DNA of 64,000 nucleotides from assembly GCF_027533645.1 (NCBI RefSeq), contig NZ_JAQAGY010000001.1, forward strand, positions 558,001 to 622,000. The letters are read 5' to 3'. The notes under the pieces are model-generated. The model had not been told where the DNA came from. It worked only from the letters and a program-made list of their open reading frames with translations, and made no database searches. Below, piece after piece: positions 42,201-51,364 of the stretch. Source of the stretch: Paenibacillus caseinilyticus. GTDB lineage: Bacteria > Bacillota > Bacilli > Paenibacillales > NBRC-103111. Position numbers and translations under genes: made by a program. The first letter of the stretch is position 1, and each line of letters starts with the position of its first letter.

Positions 42201-43403
42201 TTGAGATTACTACTGAAGCTGAGATTACTATTGAACTGGAGATTGCAACGTATCATTCCAGCTGTGCTGGCTGCACTCTCCGTGACGCTTGCTTCCGTGT
42301 CCACCCCCATTCCGCTCATCGCTCTTCCGCAGGCGGAAGCGGCTGTCTACACCGGAGGCTATTCCACCGCGACCGGCTCTACGGATACAGCGGTAACCGT
42401 TACCAACCTTACCGAGCTCAAAAATGCTTTCAATGCCGGCAAGCATCATATCATTATTTCGGGTAATATTTATGGCGGATCGTCCTTGACCACCTTGACC
42501 TTTGCCAGCACAAGCTGGAACAATGTGACGATCGAGGGAGCCGGCGGCGGCGGAGCCGTGCTGCAGAACATCCAGCTGAAATTCAGCGGGGAGCAGCTGG
42601 CCGCCGGGACGAATATCCAGAATGTCGTGATCAAGAACATCACCTTCTACGGCAATATTTCCGATCTGCAGAAGATGAGCGGCGCAGCTACCCAGCCAGG
42701 GGGCGCAGGCACCAATTATCTGGGAGTCTCCTTCCGGCGCACCACCAATGTCTGGGTAGACCACTGCACCTTCTATAACATTAGCGACGATCTCATGAGC
42801 GTCTCCTTGGCATCCGACAATGTGACTATTTCATACTGCCACTTCTACTTTACGTCCAGCTGGCTGAATATGAACCCGAACCCGATCTGGAACTGGGTCG
42901 GCACGAATCAGGATCTGGCGTCCGAGCGGCTCGCCATGGTGATCGGCGCCAATTACAGCGACTCCTACACGTATGGCGGCGGGAAGCTGCATGTGACCAT
43001 GCACCACAACTGGTTCGGACCGAACCTGAAGGGGCGTCCGCTGATGCGCGGTTTCGTGCATCTCTACAACAACTACTTTGACAACAGCACGACTCCTTCC
43101 GGAACGAATGCCGCCGGTTACTCGCAGACCCAATACAATGCGAACCAGATCGGCAGCGGCAGCGTGATTTATTCGGAAGGCAACTATTTCTACAAAACGA
43201 ACCAAAGCAATCAGATCGGCCTCGACGATTCGACACACAAGGCTTATTCCTTCTATGAACGAAACAATACGTATAATGCAGCCACCGGCACATCGGCGGC
43301 AGGGGCTTACTATCCGTCTGCGCTGCCGTTCTCTTACAGTTACTCGCCGATTGCTTCCGGCAATGTGCCGGCAGTTGTCCAGGCCAATGCCGGTCCGAAG
43401 TAA
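42201..43403 (+). CDS. secreted pectate lyase (polysaccharide lyase family 1)
   Basis: An extracellular enzyme of about 400 residues that cleaves polygalacturonate by beta-elimination with calcium. A signal peptide of about 47 residues ends near ALPQAEA. The parallel beta-helix follows. WVDHCTF carries a calcium-ligand Asp, and HHNWFGPNLKGRPLMRGFVHLYNNYF holds the catalytic Arg region (R-x-P) and the vWiDH-like signature. The ATG at 42195 is only two bases after GGAGG, so TTG at 42201, eight bases after it, is preferred. The first codons carry an 18-bp imperfect direct repeat (RLLLKLRLLLNWRLQ). The gene stands alone, with a cre-like site upstream and a long hairpin downstream. Confidence 0.92.
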   Translation: MRLLLKLRLLLNWRLQRIIPAVLAALSVTLASVSTPIPLIALPQAEAAVYTGGYSTATGSTDTAVTVTNLTELKNAFNAGKHHIIISGNIYGGSSLTTLTFASTSWNNVTIEGAGGGGAVLQNIQLKFSGEQLAAGTNIQNVVIKNITFYGNISDLQKMSGAATQPGGAGTNYLGVSFRRTTNVWVDHCTFYNISDDLMSVSLASDNVTISYCHFYFTSSWLNMNPNPIWNWVGTNQDLASERLAMVIGANYSDSYTYGGGKLHVTMHHNWFGPNLKGRPLMRGFVHLYNNYFDNSTTPSGTNAAGYSQTQYNANQIGSGSVIYSEGNYFYKTNQSNQIGLDDSTHKAYSFYERNNTYNAATGTSAAGAYYPSALPFSYSYSPIASGNVPAVVQANAGPK

Positions 43404-43454
43404 GCACTGGACTGTTAAGCCGGACCCATCTTAGACATAGCTTAGCCACTCCCC

Positions 43455-43504
43455 TATAGAACAAAGAAGCCATACCTCACAGGGTATGGCTTCTTTGTTC
43501 TATA
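43455..43504. terminator. bidirectional terminator, 22-bp perfect stem
   Basis: Two 22-bp arms (43455-43476 and 43483-43504) are perfect inverted repeats with a 6-base loop; the arms include GAACAAAGAAGCC. It lies between the convergent lyase and oxidoreductase genes and can serve both. Confidence 0.8.
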
Positions 43505-43513
43505 GCGGGCGAC

Positions 43514-44596
43514 CTAATCGAAATAAACGGCTTTGCCGGTTCTCGAAGATTCATAGATCGCCTCGAGAATCTCGGAGACGACACACGCCTGCTCCGGCGT
43601 AACGACAGGCTCCGAGTCGTTCTCGATGGCCTGCAGCCACAGCTTCGCTTCCAGATCGGCCGGGTTCTCCGTGCTGCCGTCGTAGAAGTCCACGCCGCGC
43701 GCATCGAGCTCGATGTGGTTCGTGAACAGCTTGCTGTGCTTCTCGCCGTTGATGCGCAGGCCGTCTTCCATGTCTGCGCCGCCCTCGGTACCGCACAGCG
43801 TCGTCTTGGCTTCGCCCGTCTTCACGAGGTTGATCGCCCAGCTCGACTCCAGCATGATCGTGGCGCCGTTCTGCATCGTGATCATACCGACGGCGGAATC
43901 CTCCACGGTGAATTTCTCGGGATCCCAGGATCCCCACGCATTCGCCGCGTCGGCCTTCCCGGAGAGCTTATGGAACGCTGTACCGAGCACGGCTTTCGGC
44001 TTGTAGTTATCCATCATCCAGAGCGTCAAGTCGAGCGCATGGGTTCCGATATCGATGAGCGGGCCTCCGCCCTGCTTCTCTTCGTCGAGGAACACGCCCC
44101 AGGTCGGCACGGCGCGGCGGCGGATCGCATGCGCTTTGCCGTAATAGATCTCGCCGAGGTCGCCATCGGCACATACGCGCTTCAGGTACTGGCTGTCCGA
44201 GCGGAAGCGGTTCTGGTAGCCGATCGTCAGCTTCTTGCCGGAAGCTTTGGCCGCTTCCACCATCCGGCGCGCATCCGCAGCGGTCTTCGCCATCGGCTTC
44301 TCGCACATCACATGCTTGCCGGACTCCAGCGCCAGGATCGAGATGTCCGCATGGGAGTCGTTGGGCGTACACACATGGACGACATCCAGCGAACCGTCCG
44401 CCAGAAGCTCCCGGTAATCCGTATATACTTTGGCGTCCTCTGTGCCGAACGCGTTCTTCGCTTCTTGAGCCCGCTCTTCCACGATATCGCAGAACGCGAC
44501 CATCTGGGCGTTAGCCTGGTTCTTGAGCGCCGGCATATGCTTGCCGTTCGCGATACCGCCGCATCCGATAATTCCGATTCGATATACCTTGGACAT
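43514..44596 (-). CDS. Gfo/Idh/MocA-family oxidoreductase
   Basis: A cytoplasmic NAD(P)-dependent oxidoreductase of 360 residues, probably acting on a sugar or inositol-like substrate. The Rossmann motif GIIGCGGIANGKH opens the protein, EKPMA holds the conserved catalytic Lys region, and DIGTHALDLTLWMMD is the family's C-terminal domain signature. Residues beyond this do not identify the substrate. GGGAGGA precedes the ATG. It points the same way as the next oxidoreductase but with a 161-bp gap. Confidence 0.88.
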   Translation of the reverse strand: MSKVYRIGIIGCGGIANGKHMPALKNQANAQMVAFCDIVEERAQEAKNAFGTEDAKVYTDYRELLADGSLDVVHVCTPNDSHADISILALESGKHVMCEKPMAKTAADARRMVEAAKASGKKLTIGYQNRFRSDSQYLKRVCADGDLGEIYYGKAHAIRRRAVPTWGVFLDEEKQGGGPLIDIGTHALDLTLWMMDNYKPKAVLGTAFHKLSGKADAANAWGSWDPEKFTVEDSAVGMITMQNGATIMLESSWAINLVKTGEAKTTLCGTEGGADMEDGLRINGEKHSKLFTNHIELDARGVDFYDGSTENPADLEAKLWLQAIENDSEPVVTPEQACVVSEILEAIYESSRTGKAVYFD

Positions 44597-44757
44597 AGTA
44601 AAAGTTCCTCCCTAGAATCACATCTATCTCATAGTTATTCCTGCTTCGTCCTCTGCTGCTACATTCAGTATAGACAAGCCCGCACCGAAAAACTATGACA
44701 GATCTGGCGTTCCTTATATGCGATTGTGCCGTAGCATCATTCTAGCATTCAAGGTCC

Positions 44758-45747
44758 TTATCCTAGGAAGCTACGCCTTCCGGTCTCCGCCGCCTCCCTG
44801 AGCGCATCCATCGCTGCTGCCTGACGCAGCGCCTCCAGTCCGCCGTCTCCGGGGGCAGCTTCCCCTTCCCGCGTCCGGAGCACTCCATCCGCGAAGGCTT
44901 CAGCCTGCAGCCGAAACGGGGTGATCCGATCGGTCGTCCATGCCAGCTCCCCTCCGGGGTGCCGGCATGTGACGGTTAGCTGGTCGGGCGACGCCTGGAA
45001 GATGACCGCCAGGCGGCCCTCCGTACCCAGCAGCTCGAACGAGGAGCCATGGGGCATATCGAGGGCAGCGTCGAACTGCGCGGTCTTCCCCTCCGGAAAG
45101 AGCAGCGTGCCGCAGAACCGCCGGTCCACTCCGTGACGTTCATCCTGCACCCACACGGCATCGGCCGCCAGCGGCTCTACTCCCGTGAAGCTTCTCGCCC
45201 AGTGGACGAGATAGCAGCCGATATCATATAACGCGCCGCCGCCCCAAGCTTGATTCCAGCGTGTGCTTTCTTCGAACGCCCGGAAGGAGAAATGTCCTCG
45301 AAACCGTACCCACTCCCCAATCGCGCCCCCATCTAGGAGCTGCTTTATTTCACGGATGCCGGGATAGAACGGCCAGATGAACGCCTCTCGCACCCGTACC
45401 CCGCTGGCCCCCGCAGCCTCGGTGATGCGTCGGGTTTGTTCCGCATTCAAAGCGAACGGCTTCTCAAGCAGCACATGCTTGCCCGCCCGGCAGGCCTCCA
45501 CCGCCCACTCTTCATGCAGATGGTTGAGCAGCGCGATGTAGACAGCCTCAATGTCCGGATCCTCCAGCAGCTCACGGTACGAATCATACGCCCGGGGCAC
45601 ACCGTACTGCTCGGCCAAGGCTTTCCCCCGGCCCGCTTCCCGCCCGGCCACGCCCAGCCACTGCCCGTTGCCGGAAGCGAGAAGGCCTTGACCTGCTTTA
45701 TTCACAATCCAGCCTGTTCCCAGCACGCCCCATTTGATCTTGTTCAT
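44758..45747 (-). CDS. Gfo/Idh/MocA-family oxidoreductase
   Basis: A second member of the family, 329 residues, only distantly similar to its neighbour. The Rossmann motif is GVLGTGWIVNKAG, the catalytic Lys region EKPFA, and the C-terminal signature GGGALYDIGCYLVHWAR. The substrate is unknown. The frame is open to 45828, but the extra 27 residues would overlap the phoP terminator and are unlikely to be translated; ATG at 45747 follows GGTGGAG and begins the Rossmann fold directly. Confidence 0.87.
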   Translation of the reverse strand: MNKIKWGVLGTGWIVNKAGQGLLASGNGQWLGVAGREAGRGKALAEQYGVPRAYDSYRELLEDPDIEAVYIALLNHLHEEWAVEACRAGKHVLLEKPFALNAEQTRRITEAAGASGVRVREAFIWPFYPGIREIKQLLDGGAIGEWVRFRGHFSFRAFEESTRWNQAWGGGALYDIGCYLVHWARSFTGVEPLAADAVWVQDERHGVDRRFCGTLLFPEGKTAQFDAALDMPHGSSFELLGTEGRLAVIFQASPDQLTVTCRHPGGELAWTTDRITPFRLQAEAFADGVLRTREGEAAPGDGGLEALRQAAAMDALREAAETGRRSFLG

Positions 45748-45826
45748 CTTCTCCACCCTCTCGACAAATTTCCCGGGAAATCCTTGCCTGCGAACCCTGC
45801 ACAACCACACCCGAATTCCGGATAGC

Positions 45827-45851
45827 AAAAAGAGGCCTTCTTCAAGACCTC
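45827..45851 (-). terminator. terminator of phoR-phoP
   Basis: An 8-bp stem (GAGGTCTT / AAGGCCTC on the minus strand, one wobble pair) with a 4-base loop followed by five T residues, 15 bases after the phoP stop. Confidence 0.75.
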
Positions 45852-45865
45852 CCCTGCTTCCTCTA

Positions 45866-46588
45866 TTACTTCTTCGCGGCTCCCGTTGAAGCCACCAGCT
45901 TGTAGCCTACGCCTCGGATCGATTCGATCTGTACCGACTGCTGGTTCATCTCGAGCTTCTTGCGGAGGGAGCTGACGTGCACGTCGACCGTCCGCTGCCC
46001 CCCGATGTAATCGAAGCCCCATACGATATTCATGAGATCATCCCGGGTCACGACGACGCCCGGACGCTGTACGAGATATAGTAACACTTCGAATTCCTTC
46101 GGGCGAAGCGGAATCGACTCCCCGCCAAGCAGCACCTCGTACTTCTCGGGATAAATATACAAGTCTCCGGCAGAGATGACCTTCTCTCCCGTGCCTGCTT
46201 TCTCCTGTGTTCCGTCATCGGCCAAGGTTCGTCTCAGCACGGCGGATACGCGGGCGAGCAGCTCCGCCACACCGAACGGCTTCGTAATGTAGTCATCGGC
46301 TCCGTATTTCAGTCCCTGGACCACTTCCTCTTCGGCATTGCGAGCCGTGAGAATGATCACCGGCGTCTTGTTGCCCTTCTGCCGGAGCTTGGACAGGATC
46401 TCGAAGCCGTTCATGCCCGGCAGCATGATATCCAGTACGATGAGATCAAAGTACTGCTGCAGCGCCGCCTGCAGACCTTCACTCCCGTGGTCGACCACCT
46501 TCGTCTCGTAGCCTTCTTGAGTCAGATTGTACGACAGCAGCCTGGCTAAGGTAGGCTCGTCCTCGATAACAAGTATTTTTTGCGGCAT
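45866..46588 (-). CDS. phoP: phosphate-response regulator PhoP
   Basis: An OmpR-type response regulator of 240 residues. The receiver has the EDE acidic pocket, phospho-acceptor D53 in VLDIMLPG and the KPF motif. The C-terminal winged helix reads LRPKEFEVLLYL...RTVDVHVSSLRKKLE...IRGVGYKL. It should bind the 11-bp-pitch boxes before pstS, pstC and ppk. The start at 46588 (MPQKILVIEDEP) has GGGGG upstream; the frame is open to 46612. It lies 103 bp downstream of the kinase gene. Confidence 0.93.
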   Translation of the reverse strand: MPQKILVIEDEPTLARLLSYNLTQEGYETKVVDHGSEGLQAALQQYFDLIVLDIMLPGMNGFEILSKLRQKGNKTPVIILTARNAEEEVVQGLKYGADDYITKPFGVAELLARVSAVLRRTLADDGTQEKAGTGEKVISAGDLYIYPEKYEVLLGGESIPLRPKEFEVLLYLVQRPGVVVTRDDLMNIVWGFDYIGGQRTVDVHVSSLRKKLEMNQQSVQIESIRGVGYKLVASTGAAKK

Positions 46589-46691
46589 GGGAATCCCCCA
46601 ACATAAGTTCAATTCTTAGTTAAAGCTTAACACAGCCAGCGTACCTTGACAATTTATTTACAGGCAAGATTCGACAAATACCTGCCGGCCG

Positions 46692-48494
46692 CTAGTTGTG
46701 AATGAGCGGCATTTCGAAAATAAACTTCGTCCCGACACCCACTTCGCTCTCCACACGAATCGTCCCCTTATGCAGTTCGACCAAATGCTTCACGATCGAC
46801 AGACCGAGCCCCGTACCGCCTGAGCTCCGCGAACGCGCCTTATCCACCCGGTAGAAGCGTTCGAAAATCCGCGGCAGATCCTTCTTCGGGATCCCGATCC
46901 CCGTATCCGCGATAGTGAAGCGGACCTTATCGGATTCCGTCACTTCCTTGCCGCAGACGAGCTGCTCGATCTTCATGCGCACCTTGCCGCCTTCCGGCGT
47001 ATAGCTGATGCCGTTCGAGAGCAGGTTGATCAGAATTTGGCGCAGCCGGTCCTCATCGGCCTCCATATAGAAGTCGCTGTCGGCCTGGAGCTCGAGTTCG
47101 ATGCCCTTCTTCTTCGCTTCCGTATTCATCACATGCACGCAGTCCTCCACGAATGTCTTCAGATGCACCGGGGAGAACTGGAGCGGAATCCGCTTCGATT
47201 CGATCTTGGAGAGCTCGAGGATGTCTCCGATCAGGCGGTTCAAGCGTTCGCTCTCGTCGAAGATGATCTGCAGGAACGACCGGGCCGTTTCCTTATCGTT
47301 CAGCGCGCCGGCAAGCAGCGTCTCCGCGAAGCCTTTGACCGCCGCAATCGGCGTCTTGAGCTCATGCGAGACATTCGCCACGAATTCACTGCGCATCCGC
47401 TCCAGCCGCCGGACCGCCGTAATATCATGGAGCACGATCAGGAGGCCTTCCCACTCTCCGCCCGCTTCGGCGATCGGGTTCAGGTTGATCTCCAGGATCC
47501 GTTCCTTCGGATAGTAGAAGATGACTTCGTCCCGGATATGGTCCCTTACATCAATACACTCCTGGATGAGCTGGGTGAATTCATACTGCTGCTTCGCCTG
47601 GTTGAACGACTTGCCCAAGAGCTCCTTCGCCGAGAAACCGAGGATCTCTTCCGCAGAACGGTTGAGCAGCGCAATCTTGCCGTCCCGGTCGATCATGATG
47701 ACACCGCTGGTCATGCTCTCGAGCACGCTCTTCAACCGGTTCTCATCCTCGGAGATCCGGTTCATCTGCAGCTCCAGCGAGTCGGCCATCCGGTTGATCG
47801 CATGGCCGAGCTGACCGATCTCATCGCGCTTGTTCACCTGGACCCGGTACTTGTAGTTCATGTCGGTGATCTGCCGGGCGACGCTCGTAATGAGCTCGAT
47901 CGGCCGGGTCACGCTGTAGGCTACACGGTAAGAGATCAGGCCGGCGATAGCGAACACGGCGAGCAGCATGATGCTTAGCACGAACCATACCTTGCGGATG
48001 GAGCCCTCGACATCCTCGAGACTCATCGCCAGACGGAGGAAGCCGGCGATGTTCCCGCCCTCCAGGACCGGTACCGCGACATACAGCATATTCCTTCCCA
48101 CCGTGGAGCTGTAGCGGATGGAACTGCCCGAACCTTTGCTCGCCGAAGCTTCTTTGATTTCCTCCCGTTCCAGGTGATTCTCCATGACGGCCGGATCATG
48201 GTCGGAATCGCCCATCACTTTGCCGTCGCTGCGGATGAAGGTCAGACGGGCATCCGCCGACTCCTTGAGCATCGCCGCCTGATCGGAGTAGAAGCGGAAC
48301 AGCTCGTCATCCCCGCCCTGCCGATGCCAATCGGTCGTTGCTTTGATGAGCCCAAGCTCCCGCTCCATGTTCACGGTTAGAGCCTCGATATACGACTGCT
48401 GCAGCATCCGGGCCATGAACAGGCCGGCCGTGAGCACCGAAGCCCCGATCAGGATAATAAAAATAAGGGTTAAACGCGCACGGAACTTTTTCAT
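46692..48494 (-). CDS. phoR: phosphate sensor histidine kinase PhoR
   Basis: A membrane kinase of 600 residues. Helix one (about 9-28), an extracytoplasmic region of about 135 residues, helix two (about 168-190), HAMP, a PAS domain (about 250-360), phospho-acceptor H377 in FVANVSHELKTP, and a HATPase domain with N, G1 (DTGIGIP) and G2 (GGTGLGLS) boxes. It senses phosphate status and phosphorylates PhoP. Its position upstream of phoP is the reverse of the B. subtilis phoP-phoR order. The name rests on architecture and on pairing with a PhoP-like regulator near Pho-box genes. Confidence 0.9.
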   Translation of the reverse strand: MKKFRARLTLIFIILIGASVLTAGLFMARMLQQSYIEALTVNMERELGLIKATTDWHRQGGDDELFRFYSDQAAMLKESADARLTFIRSDGKVMGDSDHDPAVMENHLEREEIKEASASKGSGSSIRYSSTVGRNMLYVAVPVLEGGNIAGFLRLAMSLEDVEGSIRKVWFVLSIMLLAVFAIAGLISYRVAYSVTRPIELITSVARQITDMNYKYRVQVNKRDEIGQLGHAINRMADSLELQMNRISEDENRLKSVLESMTSGVIMIDRDGKIALLNRSAEEILGFSAKELLGKSFNQAKQQYEFTQLIQECIDVRDHIRDEVIFYYPKERILEINLNPIAEAGGEWEGLLIVLHDITAVRRLERMRSEFVANVSHELKTPIAAVKGFAETLLAGALNDKETARSFLQIIFDESERLNRLIGDILELSKIESKRIPLQFSPVHLKTFVEDCVHVMNTEAKKKGIELELQADSDFYMEADEDRLRQILINLLSNGISYTPEGGKVRMKIEQLVCGKEVTESDKVRFTIADTGIGIPKKDLPRIFERFYRVDKARSRSSGGTGLGLSIVKHLVELHKGTIRVESEVGVGTKFIFEMPLIHN

Positions 48495-48579
48495 AACAAC
48501 ATTTCTTCCCCCCAGAAATTCAGCCGGCTGTTCGCTTCTTCCCTAGAGGAGAAACGGGTTAACGCAGACGTTTTACTCT

Positions 48580-49572
48580 TTATCGTAAGGGTTCCGCCGC
48601 GGGGACACCAGTTATTTTTTTGTAAAGGCCCGATTGTTCAAACCGCAGCATGCACCAGCGGTTCACGGATGCCATCGGCTGCTGGATCAGGATGGAGAGA
48701 ACGACCGGCACGGCTGTCAACGGTTCGAAGTAGGCCAGCGCAAGCACCAGGCCAAGCGAGATGTTGCGCATGCCGGACGAGTAGGTCACCGCTACGATGA
48801 TCTCGGGTCTCCGCAGCCAGAGCGAACCCAGGAAGCCGAGCGCGTAGGAGACAGCCACAAGCAGGACGACCAGCGGAACGACCGTCAGCATGTCTCCCTT
48901 CATCTTCATGACGTAAGGCTGGATGACGGCCGCATTGATCATCACCACGACTACCATCGCCAGCTTGGAGGTCGGCCCGCAGACAGGCGCGGACCAGCCC
49001 TTGAATCTCCCTTTGGACAGTTCGTTGACCAGCACGCCAAGGATCGTAGGGACTACAATAATCTGAACGAGATCCATCATCACTTGGGTATGGTCGAACG
49101 CGATCGACGTACCGAAGAAAGCTTCGATCGCCGCCGGAATCACCAGCGGGCTCAGCGCCGAGTCGATCACGATCATGGCCAGCGTCAGGGGCACATGCCC
49201 CTTCGACAACCCTACCCAGATCACGGAGGACACGCCGAGCGGGATGACGGAGAACATCACGAACCCGACGACATACGGCGACCCTTCCCCGAAGGCGGCG
49301 GTGCCGATCAGGTAGCCGATGACCGGGGCGATTACGTGACAGAGTCCGAAGGTCAACAGCATCGGTCCCGGGAGCCGGAACGCCCCGCGGATCTGACCCC
49401 AGGAGCAGCCGGTCGCCATGACAAAGGTGAGATAGCCGAACAAGTAAGGCACCCATGCGGACGATCCTTGGAAGGCAGCAGATAAAAGAAGCCCAAGTAT
49501 CATCGATACCGGGACAATGAGAGATAAGTATTTTTCTATAATGGCATTCAGCCGCAGGCCTCTATCTCGCAT
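48580..49572 (-). CDS. BASS-family (bile acid:sodium symporter-like) transporter
   Basis: An integral membrane protein of 330 residues with about nine to ten predicted helices. The pattern (GLCHVIAPVIGYLIG, SVIPLGVSSVIWVGLSKGH, SSGMRNISLGLVLAL) is that of sodium-coupled BASS carriers, a family that moves organic anions such as pyruvate and bile acids, with arsenite exporters as distant relatives. It begins 12 bp after the class I fumarase stop, so the two are co-transcribed; a carboxylate substrate is therefore plausible (inference). No strong ribosome-binding site is seen. Confidence 0.82.
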   Translation of the reverse strand: MRDRGLRLNAIIEKYLSLIVPVSMILGLLLSAAFQGSSAWVPYLFGYLTFVMATGCSWGQIRGAFRLPGPMLLTFGLCHVIAPVIGYLIGTAAFGEGSPYVVGFVMFSVIPLGVSSVIWVGLSKGHVPLTLAMIVIDSALSPLVIPAAIEAFFGTSIAFDHTQVMMDLVQIIVVPTILGVLVNELSKGRFKGWSAPVCGPTSKLAMVVVVMINAAVIQPYVMKMKGDMLTVVPLVVLLVAVSYALGFLGSLWLRRPEIIVAVTYSSGMRNISLGLVLALAYFEPLTAVPVVLSILIQQPMASVNRWCMLRFEQSGLYKKITGVPAAEPLR

Positions 49573-49584
49573 AGGGGACCGGCC

Positions 49585-51123
49585 TTAGGAGAAGACCGGT
49601 TCTTTGAACTGGGCCAGCTTCTCGCGGGAATCCTGCTCGACTTCGGCATGCAGGGAGTTGCCGTGGGAATCCATGGTTACGATGGCAGCGAACCCTTCGG
49701 TCTGCAGGTGCCACATCGCTTCCGGAATACCGAACTCCATGAAGTCCACGCCTTCGACCTTCTTGAAGCACTGCGCATAATACTGCGCTGCACCGCCGAT
49801 GGCATTCAGATACACCGCACCGTGCTCCTGGAGCGCCTTCAATGTCTTCGCGCCCATACCGCCCTTGCCGATGACCGCGCGGATACCGAACTTCTTGATG
49901 ATGTCGCCTTGGTAAGGCTCCTCCCGGATCGAGGTCGTCGGACCGGCCGCCTTCACGACCCACCCGCCCTGCTCGTCCTTCGCCATTACGGGTCCGCAGT
50001 GATAGATCACGGCGCCGTTCAGGTCGATCGGGGACTCGTGGTCCATCAGATGCTTATGCAGCGCATCGCGGCCCGTATGCATCGGTCCGTTGATGATGAC
50101 CACATCGCCCACCTTCAGCTGGCGGATCTGCTCCTCGGACACCGGCGTCTGCAGCACGACTTCGCGGCGTTCGCCTGCGGCGGCAGCTGCTGCAGCCGGC
50201 TCGTCCTTCTCCATCGGCACGGCCTCGCCCTTCGTGTACGACCACGACGTGATCTCGCCGCTGTTCGCGTCGATGAGCACGCCTTGACGGCGGAACGCCC
50301 AGCAGTTGTACGCGACGGAGACGAAGAAGGAAGCCGGCAGGCGGTTCATGACGCCAACCTTGCAGCCGAGCAGGCTCACCTGTCCGCCGAAGCCCATCGT
50401 CCCGATCCCGAGCTTGTTCGCGTTCTCCATCACATACTCTTCGAGCTTGCGCAGCTCCGGATGCGGGTTCACGTCGTCCGCCGCACGGAACAGCTGGTGC
50501 TTCGCGAGCTCGTAGCCTGTCGTACGGTCGCCACCGATGCCCACGCCGATGAAGCCCGCACTGCAGCCTTGGCCCTGCGCCTGGTAGACCGCGTGCAGGA
50601 TGCACTTACGGATGCCGTCGAGGTCACGGCCCGCTTTGCCGAGTCCTTCGAGCTCTGTCGGCAGGCTGTACTGGATGTTCTTGTTCTCGCAGCCGCCGCC
50701 CTTCAAGATCAGCTTCGCTTCGATCTCCGGGCGCTCCCACTGCTCGAAGTGGATGACCGGCGTACCCGGTCCGATGTTATCCCCGCTGTTCGCCCCCGTC
50801 AGGGAATCGACGGAGTTCGTCCGGAGTTTGCTGTCTTTGGTCGCCTGGGCCACGGCGGCGATGATCGCTTTCTTCATCTCGATCTGGTTCGCGCCCACCG
50901 GACAGTGCACGATGAACGTCGGCATCCCCGTATCCTGGCAGATCGGCGAGACATTGCACTCGGCCATCCGGATATTGTCCGCAATCGTGGAGAGAGACAG
51001 CGCCGATCGCGTGCCTGCATCCTCCTGCTCGCGGGCAGCCTGAATCGCCTGACGGACATCGGCCGGCAGGTTGGTGCTTGTTTCGACAATCAGTTTATAC
51101 ATACTGTCTTGAAAGTGCTGCAT
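49585..51123 (-). CDS. class I fumarate hydratase (iron-sulfur)
   Basis: It interconverts fumarate and malate in the TCA cycle. 512 residues with the alpha and beta parts fused, as in FumA/FumB. Cluster-ligand regions are visible: SPICQDTGMPTF, KGGGCENKNIQ and SAGFIGVGIGGDRTTGYELAK; the beta part has VGDVVIINGPMHTGRDALHK and VIGKGGMG. An Ala-rich linker (EPAAAAAAAGE) joins the halves. The 4Fe-4S form is oxygen-sensitive. It precedes the BASS transporter gene. Confidence 0.93.
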   Translation of the reverse strand: MQHFQDSMYKLIVETSTNLPADVRQAIQAAREQEDAGTRSALSLSTIADNIRMAECNVSPICQDTGMPTFIVHCPVGANQIEMKKAIIAAVAQATKDSKLRTNSVDSLTGANSGDNIGPGTPVIHFEQWERPEIEAKLILKGGGCENKNIQYSLPTELEGLGKAGRDLDGIRKCILHAVYQAQGQGCSAGFIGVGIGGDRTTGYELAKHQLFRAADDVNPHPELRKLEEYVMENANKLGIGTMGFGGQVSLLGCKVGVMNRLPASFFVSVAYNCWAFRRQGVLIDANSGEITSWSYTKGEAVPMEKDEPAAAAAAAGERREVVLQTPVSEEQIRQLKVGDVVIINGPMHTGRDALHKHLMDHESPIDLNGAVIYHCGPVMAKDEQGGWVVKAAGPTTSIREEPYQGDIIKKFGIRAVIGKGGMGAKTLKALQEHGAVYLNAIGGAAQYYAQCFKKVEGVDFMEFGIPEAMWHLQTEGFAAIVTMDSHGNSLHAEVEQDSREKLAQFKEPVFS

Positions 51124-51364
51124 GGATCAGGGAACCCCTTTCGGTCAACCGGATAATATGTAAAATGAGAAGTCCAAACGCATATTTCCATCATATCACA
51201 TTCCGGCGTGAGGGGGCAGACCCTTTTGCGCTGCACGAATTTGGGGCGGGCAAACCGGAGGCGAATCGTGTATAATGCGTTAGGTACAATGCTGCAGGGA
51301 AGGCGTTCCCGCTGCTTCGGTAACCGCCACTACGCAGCGAAACAGATTAGATGGGATGATACGA

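Noticed and set aside
45748-45828. N-terminal extension of the second Gfo/Idh/MocA gene
   Set aside because: It overlaps the phoP terminator and adds 27 residues before a Rossmann fold that normally starts the protein.
49648-51156. 502-residue open frame on the plus strand
   Set aside because: It is antisense to the class I fumarase gene and shows only the reversed composition of that gene.
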